Positions 41,498 to 50,772 of a stretch of 58,994 nucleotides of DNA are shown one piece after another. The stretch comes from Steroidobacteraceae bacterium (GTDB lineage: Bacteria > Pseudomonadota > Gammaproteobacteria > Steroidobacterales > Steroidobacteraceae). The translations under genes and the position numbers were made by a program. Each line of letters opens with the position of its first letter. Positions within the stretch are counted from its first letter, which is position 1. The stretch covers positions 1-58,994 of the forward strand of contig JALORN010000017.1 of assembly GCA_025458905.1 (NCBI GenBank), given 5' to 3'. The notes under the pieces are model-generated. The model searched no databases. It was not told the DNA's origin and was given only the letters and a program-made list of their open reading frames with translations.

Positions 41498-43906
41498 TCA
41501 CGGCATCACCGCGCGCGCGACCACCACCTCGCGCCGCGCCGCGCGGCCCGCGTCGTCGACGACGCGCAGCTGGTAGCGACCCGGCGCGCGCGGCAGCCAT
41601 TCGACGCCGCGCTCGCGCGAGCCGCGACCGACGAAGGCACCATCGACGAACCAGTACAGCGCCCCGACCTGCGCGTCGCTGGTGGCACGCAGCGCGATCG
41701 GTGTCGGCGCCGCATCCGGCGCTGCCGCCCGGCCCGGCGGCGCATCGCGCGGCTCCGTGTCGCGCAGCAGGTAGGCGACGCCGTCGAGCGGCGACGTGAT
41801 CCGCGGCGCCGGGCCGAGACCCGCGGTCGCGCCCGCGTCGTCCATCGATGCCGCCGCACAGGCGGGGTCGGCCGGCGGAGGCCGCCGGCGCGGCAGCCCG
41901 GCGCGCTCGAACAGCTCCAGCATGTCGGAGCTCCAGAACTCGAACACTTCGGTGCGCGTCGCCGCATCGGGCGTGCCCGGGCAGGCGAGCCGACCCGTCC
42001 GCCGGTCGATCCGCAACGCGCGGTGCAGCGTGCTGACGCGGATCGGCGAGACCCCGGGCAGGTACCAGGTCCCGGCGCGGCGCGGGCAGGCGGCGTTCGG
42101 CAGGTCGCCGGAATCCGCGCAGACCTCGACGCGCCGCAGCGCCGCCGGCGGTCGCAGCATCGAGTCCGGCCGATCCGCGGCGCCGGCGGGACGCGTCCCG
42201 CGCAGCGCGTCGACGAGCTGGAAGAACAGCGGCGCGGCGAGCTGCACGCCGACGAACGCGGGGTTCGGGCGACCGTCGAAGTTGCCGATCCAGACCACCA
42301 GCACGTACTGGTCGAACACGCCGGCCGACCAGGCGTCGCGGAAGCCGTTGGAGGTGCCGGTCTTCCAGTAGACGGGGCCGCCGGCGCGGATCGCGGTGTT
42401 GGCAAAGGCCTGCGCGGGCCGTGGGTTGGCGGCGAGCATCTCGAGCGTGATCCAGGCCGCCGGCTCGCCGAGCAGGCGGCGCGGTGCCGGCGCCGGGGCG
42501 TCGGCCTCGTCGCGCAGCGACGCCCAACGGCCGCCGTTGGCGAGCATCGCATAGAGCGCCGCGAGCTCGCGCATCGTCACCTCGGCGCCGCCGAGGTAGA
42601 GCGCGAGGCCGTAGTGGGCGGGATCGGCGAGGCCGGCGACGCCGCCGTCGCGCAGGAAAGCGTGCAAGCCCGGCTCGCGCAGCTGCAGCCCGACCGCGAC
42701 GGCCGGCACGTTGCGGCTGCGCACGAGTGCTTCCTGCGCGCTCAGCGGGCCGGCGAACTCGCCGTCGAAATTCTCCGGCGACTGCGCGCCGAAGGCCTGC
42801 GGCGCGTCCTTCAGCACGGTCATCGGGTGCAGGAGACCCTGCTCGAAGGCGAGGCCGTAGATGAACGGCTTGAGCGCCGAGCCCGGCGATCGGCGGGCGC
42901 GCGTGCCGTCGACCTGGCCGGCGATCGCGGCGTCGGCGAAGTCGACCGAGCCGACGCTCGCGACGACCGAGAGGTCGCGCACGTCGACCAGCAGCGCGGC
43001 CGCGTTCGCGACGCCGAGGCGTCGCTGGCGCGCGACGTAGTCGCGCAGCCGGCCCTCGAGCAGCCGCTGGCTGCGCAGCTCGATCGTGCTCGCGATCCGG
43101 GTGCGCGCCGCCGCGGCCGGCCGCGCGAGCAGCGCCTGCACCGCGTGCGGCGCGGCGAACGGCAGGTCGCGGGTCGAGCCGATCGCGAGCGGCGCGCCGA
43201 GCGCCGCGACCTCGGCGGTGCTCGCGCCGTGGCGCGCGCGCCAGCGCTCGAACAGCCGGGCGCGGGCCGCGGCGAGCGCCGCATTGTCCGGCCGCGGCGT
43301 GCGCCGCGCCGGGCTCTGCGGCACGACCGCGAGCGTCAGCGCCTCGGCTAGCGTCAGGTCGGCGGCCTCGCGGCGGAAGTACACCAGGCTCGCTGCGCCC
43401 ACGCCCTCGACGTTGCCGCCGTAGGGCACGAGGTTCAGGTAGGCCTCGAGGATCTCGTGCTTGGAGTACTTCGCCTCGAGCTCGAGCGCGCGCAGCACCT
43501 GCACGAGCTTGCCGTCGAGGCGGCGCGAGTCGAGGCCGTGCAGGCGGCGCGCCAGCTGCATCGTGATCGTCGAGGCGCCGATGCGCCGGTCGCGGACCAC
43601 GAACGTGCGCCAGGCGCCGCGCAGCATCGCGCCGGCATCGACGCCCGGATGCAGGTGGAAGTGCCGGTCCTCGTGCAGCAGCACGGCCTCGACCAGCCGC
43701 GGCGAGATGCGCCCGAGCGGCACGGGCAGGCGGTAGCGACCATCGGCGGCGAGCGTGAGTCGCAGCAGCCGGCCGTCGCGGTCGTACACCGCGATCGACG
43801 CCGGATGCCCGGCAAGCAGCGGCTCGCGCGGCGCGAACCGGACCGCCAGCAGCGCTGCGAGCAGCGCCGCCAGCGTGACCAGCGCGGCCCGAGCCCGTCG
43901 CCGCAC
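41498..43906 (-). CDS. pbpC: penicillin-binding protein 1C
   Basis: An 802-residue bifunctional peptidoglycan synthase. After an N-terminal anchor (RAALVTLAALLAALLAVRF) comes the GT51 glycosyltransferase (VEAVLLHEDRHFHLHPGVD with the catalytic Glu; GASTITMQLARRLHG), then the transpeptidase with SPGSALKPFIYG (SxxK), SRNVP (SxN) and KTGTSNGFRDAW (KTG), then the C-terminal PBP1C-specific domain (TSPLDGVAYLLRDTEP, ATSDAQVGALYWFVDG). It starts at GTG 43906, 9 nt after the alpha-2-macroglobulin gene. This order, A2M then pbpC, is a long-known proteobacterial pair: the trap protein guards against host or rival proteases while PBP1C repairs the wall. Confidence 0.95.
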   Translation of the reverse strand: MRRRARAALVTLAALLAALLAVRFAPREPLLAGHPASIAVYDRDGRLLRLTLAADGRYRLPVPLGRISPRLVEAVLLHEDRHFHLHPGVDAGAMLRGAWRTFVVRDRRIGASTITMQLARRLHGLDSRRLDGKLVQVLRALELEAKYSKHEILEAYLNLVPYGGNVEGVGAASLVYFRREAADLTLAEALTLAVVPQSPARRTPRPDNAALAAARARLFERWRARHGASTAEVAALGAPLAIGSTRDLPFAAPHAVQALLARPAAAARTRIASTIELRSQRLLEGRLRDYVARQRRLGVANAAALLVDVRDLSVVASVGSVDFADAAIAGQVDGTRARRSPGSALKPFIYGLAFEQGLLHPMTVLKDAPQAFGAQSPENFDGEFAGPLSAQEALVRSRNVPAVAVGLQLREPGLHAFLRDGGVAGLADPAHYGLALYLGGAEVTMRELAALYAMLANGGRWASLRDEADAPAPAPRRLLGEPAAWITLEMLAANPRPAQAFANTAIRAGGPVYWKTGTSNGFRDAWSAGVFDQYVLVVWIGNFDGRPNPAFVGVQLAAPLFFQLVDALRGTRPAGAADRPDSMLRPPAALRRVEVCADSGDLPNAACPRRAGTWYLPGVSPIRVSTLHRALRIDRRTGRLACPGTPDAATRTEVFEFWSSDMLELFERAGLPRRRPPPADPACAAASMDDAGATAGLGPAPRITSPLDGVAYLLRDTEPRDAPPGRAAAPDAAPTPIALRATSDAQVGALYWFVDGAFVGRGSRERGVEWLPRAPGRYQLRVVDDAGRAARREVVVARAVMP

Positions 43907-43915
43907 CGTGCGTCC

Positions 43916-46900
43916 TCAGCGTGCCTCGACCACGACCTGCGTGGCCGTCGAGCGCGCCTGCACCGCCGGGTCGTACATCGATTCGGCATGGGCCGGCGGC
44001 ACGGCGAAGCGGCCCGCCGTGGTCGCGCGGATCCGGTAGCGCAGTTCGCGGGCCTGCGGACCGATGGTGCCGAACGCCACCACACGGTCCTCACGCACGT
44101 CGACGTGGTCCGGATACCAGCGCGCGTCGACGGCGGCCGTGCCGCTGCCGGCTGCCGTGGCGTCGTCGGTCGCGGTGTCGCCGTCGGCGTTCCGCACGAG
44201 CCCGTCGAGGATCGGCTCGAAGCCGCCGGGCAGCACGTCGACGAGCACGCCGTCCCAGTAGGCGCGCGGACTGAGGCTGCGGAAGCGCACCCGCACGGTC
44301 AGTTCGTCGCCCTGCAGCACGCTCGTGACCGGGCGGCCGTCGGCGCCGAGATAGTCGCGGACGACCTCGAGGCCCAGGCTCTGCGCCACCCGTGGCGGCT
44401 CGCGGTCGTAGCCGGCGAGCGTCGCGGTCCAGTAAGCCCGCGTGCCGCGCGGCGCGCCGAAGCGCAGCGCCGTGGCGTCGCCGGCGAAGGCCGCGCGCCG
44501 CACCGACGTGCCGCGCGCCTCGAGCGCCCGCGACTGCCCGCCCGCGCGCACCTCCTCGATGGTCAGCGCCGGCGGCGGGCCGGCCTCGGCCGACGCCGCC
44601 CAGGCGTCGAGCGCCAGCACGGCCCAGGCCGCCGAGGCGGTGCTGTGGCCGCGGCGGGGCGCGGCGGTCAGCGCCGCGAGCGCGGCCGGTCCCTGCTCGC
44701 GCAGCCGCTCGGGGAAGTGCCGCGCGAGCACGAAGGCGAGCTGCGCGTCGTGCACCGCCGCGGAGTAGACGTAGCCAGTGGCGTCGTCGTCGACCTCGGC
44801 GGGCCAGGGCCGCGCCGGATCCGAGAACTTCACGCCGGCCAGCAGCTCGCGTGCCGGCGCCGCCTGGCGCATCGACTGGTAGGCCGCGGCGAGCCAGGCC
44901 GCGGTGATGTCGCTGCGCCAGCGGCGGCCGAGGCGCGCGTCCAGCCGCTCGACCTGCGCATTCGCCAGGTTCGAGGCGACGCGCGCCTGGCGGGTCAGCA
45001 CGTAGATCGCATAGGCACGGCTGCGCTCGAGCGCGAGGCCGCCGGCGTCGCCCGCCGCGAACTCCGCGAGCCAGGCCGCGCCGCGCTCCTGTACGTCGCG
45101 GGGCGCGGGCGCGCCGCGTTGCTGTGCCTCGACCAGCGCGTGCAGCGCGTAGACGCTGGGGTAGGACGCGGCCTGCGGATCCGACGGCCAGTAGCCGAAG
45201 CCGCCGTCGGCATTCTGCCGAGCGCGCAGCTCGACCAGCAGCCGCGACCAGCGCTCCGGCGCGGCCGCGAGGTTGCTGCGGCCGAGCTCGGGCCGCGCGC
45301 CGAGCAGCACCGCCGGCAGGGCCTGCGAGACCAGCTGCTCGGTGCAGCCGTAGGGGTACTCGGCGAGCCAGGCCTCGAGGCCGCCGGCGATCGCGAGCGG
45401 CGACGCCGAAACGCTCGCCTCGAGACGGCGACGCTCCGGGCGCAGCGCGCGCGCGAGCGGCACCTCGACCCGGCCGGCGTCGAAGCTGCCCGAGTGCAGC
45501 TGCACCTGGAAGGCAGCCGCGGGACGCAGGCTCACGCTGCTGGTCGCGCTCGCGCGCCGCGCCCCGGCGCTAGACACGAGCCGCAGCGACCCGCTGCCGA
45601 GCGCCTGGCGCGCGCGCAACCGGAAGCGCACCACGGCCTCGCGGCCCGGCGCGATCCGCGCGACCGCCTGCGCTGCCCCGAGCACCTCGAAGTGCTCCGA
45701 GGCCTCGAGGCGCGTCGCGACCTCGAGCGGCCCGCCCTCGCCCTCGACGTTGTTCGTGACCCCGGCCGTCAGCTCGAACTCGTCGCCGGGCGCGACCGCG
45801 AGCGGCGCGTTCGGCAGGATCACGAAGTCGCCGCGCGACACCAGCTGGGTGCTCGCCACGCCGACGCCGTCGGCCGCCACGGCCACCGCCACCAGGCGCA
45901 TCGAGCCGTTGAAGGAGTCCGGCACGACGTAGCTGAAGCGCGCCGGATCCGGCCCGGCATCGACGACACCGGACCAGAACGCGACCGGGCGGTCGCGCCG
46001 TCGCTTGAACGGGTTCAGGTACTTCGCGCCGCCGCCCGCGGCGTCGCCGCCGGGCGCCGGCTGCACCATGGCCTGGAACTCCGGCAGCAGCAGGTCGAGG
46101 ATCTGGCGCGTGTCGACCTCGAGCGCACGCTTCTCGAAGAAGTGGCCGAGCGGGTCCGGCGTGCGCCAGCCGGCGACCTGAAGGATGCCCTCGTCGACGC
46201 CGAACACGACCATGCGGCTGCGTCGGCTTGCCCGGTAGGTGAGTTCCAGCGTCTGGCCCGGGCGCAGCCGCGTCGGTGCCTCGAGCCGCACCTCGAGGCG
46301 GCGGCGCCCGAGGTCGACCGTGAACGGCACCACGCCGAACGACAGCGGGCTGGTGAACACCTCGGCGGAGTTCGGGTCGCGGACGAAGGACACGCTGACG
46401 TAGCCGTTGCCGTCGAAGTCGTCGGGCACGCGGATGCGCTGCACGCTGGCGGTGGTGTCGGCGCGGAACCACCGGAACGCGTGCACGCGCTCGCGCTCGA
46501 TCGTGATCAGGCCGGTGCCGGCGAACGGCGCGCGCACCGACACCTCGAGTTCCTCGCCCGGTGCGACCTCGGCGCGCGCCAGCCGCAGCTCGAGCTCGGC
46601 GTTGCGGTCCATGCGGCGCGCGACGTTGCCCGCGCCCGCCACCGAGTACTCGATGCGGTTCAGCTCGCGGCCGCCGGCGTCGCGCACCACCAGCGCGTAG
46701 TCGCCGGGCGTGCCGGTCGGCAGCGTGCGCGCCACGGTGCCCGCCGGCAGCGACAGCGGCTGGTCCTCGACCGGGACCTCCTTGCGGCGGCTCGCGTAGC
46801 GCAGCGTGCCGTCGGGCTGGCGCTCGAGCACCGAGACGAAGCGGCGCTCGACGATGGCGGCGCGCAGGCCCGGCACCGCGACCGGCTTCAGCGCGGGGTC

Positions 46901-49693
46901 GAGCGCCACGAGCTGCACCGTTCGCGCGGCATCCTTCGCGACGTAGCCGAGCTCGCCGTCGCCCTTCAGGCCGACGAGGAACGGCTGGCCCGAGACCCGC
47001 AGCGTGCGCGCCTGGGTGACGCCGCGGCCGCCGCCCGGCTCGAAGGCCTGCACCACCAGCTGCAGCGCGTAGCTGCCGGGCTCGAAGCGCTGCAGGCCGA
47101 GCGGCAGCGTGGCCGCGCCGGCGGCGTCCGTCGTGGTCTCGGCCAGCGTGTCCTCGAACGTCTTCCTCGCCTTCTCCGGGTCCGCGAACTGCCAGTCCTG
47201 CCAGCCGTCGAACTGCGGCAGGCGCGGCGTCAGGCGCAGCGTGGCGGTGACCCGGCGGCCCCCGGCCGGGGTGTCGAACAGCGTCCGCAGGTCGACGTTC
47301 GCCGCCAGATCCTGTGGTGACACCCAGCCGGACTCGCGCTCGCTCGAGAAGCGCAGCGCGAGCTTCATCCGGTCCGGCAGGAACTCCTGCACGTCGACCA
47401 CGGTGCCACCGATGCGCGCCTGCGGCGCGCCGTCCTCGACCAGGTACAGCGCGACGTCCCAGGCGCCGGTCGGCGACGACTCGCTGGTGGCGTGCGCGAG
47501 CTCCTCGAAGCCGCTCGCGGTGAGGCGCAGGCGCTGGCGCCGCACGACCTGGCCGCGCGGATCGGTGATCACCGCCTCGAGCGGCAGCCCCTCGAGCGGC
47601 GTCGCCCAGTCCGCGGCCTTGACGATCATCCCGACCTTCAGCTCGTCGCCGGGCCGATAGATGCCGCGATCGGAGAAGAGGTAGGCCGAGAGCTGCCCCG
47701 ACTCCACGGGGTTCGAGACGCCGCCGACCTCGAAGCGCGACAGGTCGAGCAGCCGGTCGCTGCGACGCACCGGCAGGAAGGCCGCATCCTCGTCCTTGCG
47801 CACGAGGTACAGCGCCGGCTCGCGCTCGCGCTGCGCGTCGCGGAACGACGGCAGCCGCGCGCGGCCCTGCTCGTCGGTGCTGCGGGTCGCGAGCGCGAGA
47901 CCGTTGCGGCCGAGCAGCTGCACGATCGCGCCGGCCACCGGCTCGCCGCGCGACAGCGACTGCACGAACACGTCCTCGCTGCCGTCGACCGCGCGCTTGA
48001 CGACGAGGCCGAGGTCGGTCACCAGCACCAGGCGTTCGTCGGCGGCCTCGAGCGGACGCTTCGCCACCGGGTCCCAGCCCTGCGCGCGGACGAAGAACAC
48101 GCCGGTGCGCTGCCGTCCCTGCGGCGCGACGTAGGGCCCGAGGTCGAGGCCGTGGTAGTGCACGCGACCAGGCGCGGCCGCGGCCGGCACGGTCTCGATC
48201 TCGGACTGCACATCGGCGAGGTCGTCGAACGACAGGCTCCAGCCGTTGAACTGCGGATTGCCGAAGGCGCCGTCGGCCTGGGTCGCGAGCAGGTAGAGGC
48301 GGTCGGGCGCGACGCGGCCGACCTCGTAGCGGATCGCCGGCAGGTCGCGCGAGTACAGCGCGAGCTTGCGCTCGCCGCGCAGCGACAATAGCGAGCCGCC
48401 CTGCAGCATCTTCACCTCCCGCGGCGGCTCGGGCACGACCGGCGTCGCGTCCCAGCGCTTCGCGAGCCCGAAACCGCCGAAGGCCTGCAGCCCGGCGTCG
48501 ACGCGCAGGTAGAGGTGGCGGCCCGCCGGCGCGCGGAAGCGGAACGCGTGCAGCCGCGGATGCTCGTCCGTCGCCTCGAGCGGCTCGAGCTCGACGCGCG
48601 ACGCGAGCGCGAGGATCTCGTCCGCGACCAGCGCCGGCGTGTTCCACTCGAACGGCCGGCCGTCGGGCGGAGCCGGCCGGTCGGGATGCTGCGCCGGCAG
48701 CAGCCAGGCCCGCAGGCGACCGCGCAGCTCCGCCGGCGCGACGCCCTGGTTCAGCGCCACGGTCAGCACCTGCTCGCTCTCGTACTGCGCGTTGGTGACG
48801 TAGCCGGGGCTCGCCTCCTCGACCGCGAGGCTGAGGCGCCCCGGCACCGTGACCGTGGTCTCCTGCGCCGCGCCGAGCTCCGGCCCGCCGAGCGCCGAGC
48901 GCACGCCCGCGCCGAGCACGACGCGCAGCGACTGCGGCTCATCGGGCAGCGCCAGCGTGCCGGACTGCACGTAGGCCCACAGGCGCTTCTCGTCGTAGGT
49001 CGCGGTGAACGCCTCGGCCTTGCGACCGGCGAGCAGGCGGAAGGTGCGCTCGAAGCTCGCGGGATCGACGGGATGCGAGAAGCGCACGTTCACCACGACC
49101 TTCTTGATCCGAGGGTCGACCGGGTCCTGGTAGAACTCGGCCTTCTCGAAGCTTGCCGCCAGCGGCGCCGAGCGGAACTCGATCCGGTCCGACTCGAGCC
49201 GCACCCCGTCGCGCAGCGTGCCGCGCCCGAGCTCGACGACGTAGCGCTGGCCGACCGGCCAGTCGCCGGCGGGCTCGAACGCGAGCGTGGTCTCGTCCTC
49301 CCAGCGCCAGCGACCGCTGGCCGCCGGCGAGAGCCGGACACCCGTGTTCACTTCGGTGCCGATCGCCGCGAGTGGCGCCGCGGGTTCGCCGAAGCGCAGC
49401 CGTACCGGCGCAGGCTTCGACTCCGGGTCGAGCAGGTCGCGCGCCGCGGGGGCTTCGACGGCCAGCGGCAGGTACTGCGGTTGCGGTCGGGTGCGCCACC
49501 ACCACGCACCGGCCAACACCAGCGAGGCCGCGACCAGCAGTGCGAGGCCGGCCGCTGCAGCGCGCGCGCGGTGGGCCGCCGCCCAGGCGACGCCCCGATC
49601 GACCCGGGCGGCCAGTGGCCGCCACCATGGCGGCGGCTGCCAGTCGAGCGTGCCGAAGATCCTGCGCAACACGGTGTCCTTGCCGGGGCTCAT
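43916..49693 (-). CDS. bacterial alpha-2-macroglobulin, thioester type
   Basis: A 1925-residue protease-trap protein of the YfhM/ECAM type. The ATG at 49693 is preferred over an extension to 49816. Residues 44-66 form a membrane anchor (RAAAAGLALLVAASLVLAG), with no lipobox Cys, unlike E. coli YfhM which is a lipoprotein. A series of macroglobulin domains follows (LSAYLFSDRGIYRPGDELKV marks MG3/MG4 of the family), then YGCTEQLVSQ with Cys1450-Thr-Glu-Gln1453, which can form the internal thioester, in the alpha/alpha toroid, then the C-terminal receptor-like domain (GRFAVPPAHAESMYDP). It lies 9 nt before pbpC in one operon. Confidence 0.93.
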   Translation of the reverse strand: MSPGKDTVLRRIFGTLDWQPPPWWRPLAARVDRGVAWAAAHRARAAAAGLALLVAASLVLAGAWWWRTRPQPQYLPLAVEAPAARDLLDPESKPAPVRLRFGEPAAPLAAIGTEVNTGVRLSPAASGRWRWEDETTLAFEPAGDWPVGQRYVVELGRGTLRDGVRLESDRIEFRSAPLAASFEKAEFYQDPVDPRIKKVVVNVRFSHPVDPASFERTFRLLAGRKAEAFTATYDEKRLWAYVQSGTLALPDEPQSLRVVLGAGVRSALGGPELGAAQETTVTVPGRLSLAVEEASPGYVTNAQYESEQVLTVALNQGVAPAELRGRLRAWLLPAQHPDRPAPPDGRPFEWNTPALVADEILALASRVELEPLEATDEHPRLHAFRFRAPAGRHLYLRVDAGLQAFGGFGLAKRWDATPVVPEPPREVKMLQGGSLLSLRGERKLALYSRDLPAIRYEVGRVAPDRLYLLATQADGAFGNPQFNGWSLSFDDLADVQSEIETVPAAAAPGRVHYHGLDLGPYVAPQGRQRTGVFFVRAQGWDPVAKRPLEAADERLVLVTDLGLVVKRAVDGSEDVFVQSLSRGEPVAGAIVQLLGRNGLALATRSTDEQGRARLPSFRDAQREREPALYLVRKDEDAAFLPVRRSDRLLDLSRFEVGGVSNPVESGQLSAYLFSDRGIYRPGDELKVGMIVKAADWATPLEGLPLEAVITDPRGQVVRRQRLRLTASGFEELAHATSESSPTGAWDVALYLVEDGAPQARIGGTVVDVQEFLPDRMKLALRFSSERESGWVSPQDLAANVDLRTLFDTPAGGRRVTATLRLTPRLPQFDGWQDWQFADPEKARKTFEDTLAETTTDAAGAATLPLGLQRFEPGSYALQLVVQAFEPGGGRGVTQARTLRVSGQPFLVGLKGDGELGYVAKDAARTVQLVALDPALKPVAVPGLRAAIVERRFVSVLERQPDGTLRYASRRKEVPVEDQPLSLPAGTVARTLPTGTPGDYALVVRDAGGRELNRIEYSVAGAGNVARRMDRNAELELRLARAEVAPGEELEVSVRAPFAGTGLITIERERVHAFRWFRADTTASVQRIRVPDDFDGNGYVSVSFVRDPNSAEVFTSPLSFGVVPFTVDLGRRRLEVRLEAPTRLRPGQTLELTYRASRRSRMVVFGVDEGILQVAGWRTPDPLGHFFEKRALEVDTRQILDLLLPEFQAMVQPAPGGDAAGGGAKYLNPFKRRRDRPVAFWSGVVDAGPDPARFSYVVPDSFNGSMRLVAVAVAADGVGVASTQLVSRGDFVILPNAPLAVAPGDEFELTAGVTNNVEGEGGPLEVATRLEASEHFEVLGAAQAVARIAPGREAVVRFRLRARQALGSGSLRLVSSAGARRASATSSVSLRPAAAFQVQLHSGSFDAGRVEVPLARALRPERRRLEASVSASPLAIAGGLEAWLAEYPYGCTEQLVSQALPAVLLGARPELGRSNLAAAPERWSRLLVELRARQNADGGFGYWPSDPQAASYPSVYALHALVEAQQRGAPAPRDVQERGAAWLAEFAAGDAGGLALERSRAYAIYVLTRQARVASNLANAQVERLDARLGRRWRSDITAAWLAAAYQSMRQAAPARELLAGVKFSDPARPWPAEVDDDATGYVYSAAVHDAQLAFVLARHFPERLREQGPAALAALTAAPRRGHSTASAAWAVLALDAWAASAEAGPPPALTIEEVRAGGQSRALEARGTSVRRAAFAGDATALRFGAPRGTRAYWTATLAGYDREPPRVAQSLGLEVVRDYLGADGRPVTSVLQGDELTVRVRFRSLSPRAYWDGVLVDVLPGGFEPILDGLVRNADGDTATDDATAAGSGTAAVDARWYPDHVDVREDRVVAFGTIGPQARELRYRIRATTAGRFAVPPAHAESMYDPAVQARSTATQVVVEAR

Positions 49694-49935
49694 GACGCGC
49701 AGTCTACGGTCCGGATGCGGGCGGACGGGGGCCGGAAAGGTGGCGGATTCGGGCAGCGATGCCCCGGACCTCCGGTCGCCGCGGCGACGCACCCCTGCGC
49801 ATGCTTCGGCTGGCATCCGGGGGGCTGCCGGCCGCGCGCCGAGGCTCCGGAGCCGTGCCGCAGCGCACAGTTTGCGCCGGATGGGGCCCGCCCCGATTCA
49901 ACCGGGCATTCCATTGGACGGAATATGATGGTTCG

Positions 49936-50772
49936 ATGGCAGATACATCCATGCAAGATTCTCCGATCCGACGCCACCACGTGCAGATCAGCGGCGACCC
50001 GCGGGCGCCGGCGTTGCTGTTCGCCCATGGGTTCGGCTGTGACCAGCGGGTCTGGCGCTTCGTCGCGCCGGCGTTCGAACCCGACCATCGGGTCGTGCTG
50101 TTCGATCACCTGGGCTCCGGCCGCTCCAGCCCCGACGCCTACAGCCCGACCCGGCATGCGACGCTGCAGGGGTATGCCGACGACGTCGTCGAGCTGATCG
50201 AACGGCTCGGGCTGCGCGATGTGGTGTTCGTCGGCCATTCCGTCGGCAGCACGATCGGACTGCTCGCCTCGCTGAAGAACCGGGGCGCCTTCTCCAGGCT
50301 GGTGCTGCTCGCACCCTCCCCGTGCTATCTCAATTTCCCGCCGGACTACTTCGGCGGGTTCGAGCGCAGCGAGCTCGAGGAGTTGCTGCGGCTGATCGAG
50401 CGCAACGACCTGGCCTGGGCGTCGTTCCTCGCGCCAGTCGTCATGAAGAACGGCGAGCGTCCGGAGCTGCGGGAGGAACTGCAACAGAGCTTCTGCTCGA
50501 TGGAGCCGGGCGTGGCGCATCGATTCGCAGCGGCCACCTTCCTCAGCGATCATCGCGGCGAGCTCGAGGGCGTGCGCGTGCCCTCCCTGATCATGCAATG
50601 CCGCGACGACAGCGTGGCGCCACCGCAGGTGGGCGAGTACCTGCATCGGCACCTCGCGGGCAGCACGCTGCGGAGGCTCGCGGCCACAGGTCATTGCCCG
50701 CACATGAGCCATCCCGAGGAAACCGTCGACGTCATCCGCGACTACCTGCGCGAAGCGGCGATGGCGGCATGA
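49936..50772 (+). CDS. RsbQ-like alpha/beta hydrolase
   Basis: A 278-residue cytosolic alpha/beta hydrolase of the RsbQ/KAI2 type. Features: LLFAHGFGCDQRVWRFVAPA, LFDHLGSGRSSPDAYSPTRH (a clear RsbQ mark), the nucleophile VGHSVGSTIGLLAS, the acid in CRDDSVAPPQVG and His in ATGHCPHMSHPEE. In B. subtilis, RsbQ makes or handles a small hydrophobic ligand needed by the PAS-domain phosphatase RsbP. Here the next gene, coupled by an ATGA overlap, is a PAS histidine kinase, so the pair is probably a ligand-making enzyme with its sensor. It is divergent from the alpha-2-macroglobulin gene with 242 nt between. An ATG at 49951 is an alternative start. Confidence 0.85.
   Translation: MADTSMQDSPIRRHHVQISGDPRAPALLFAHGFGCDQRVWRFVAPAFEPDHRVVLFDHLGSGRSSPDAYSPTRHATLQGYADDVVELIERLGLRDVVFVGHSVGSTIGLLASLKNRGAFSRLVLLAPSPCYLNFPPDYFGGFERSELEELLRLIERNDLAWASFLAPVVMKNGERPELREELQQSFCSMEPGVAHRFAAATFLSDHRGELEGVRVPSLIMQCRDDSVAPPQVGEYLHRHLAGSTLRRLAATGHCPHMSHPEETVDVIRDYLREAAMAA

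Noticed and set aside
43457..47320. 1287-residue plus-strand open frame
   Set aside because: It is antisense to pbpC and the alpha-2-macroglobulin gene, composed mostly of Arg/Ala/Gly/His with no family motif. It is a GC-bias shadow.
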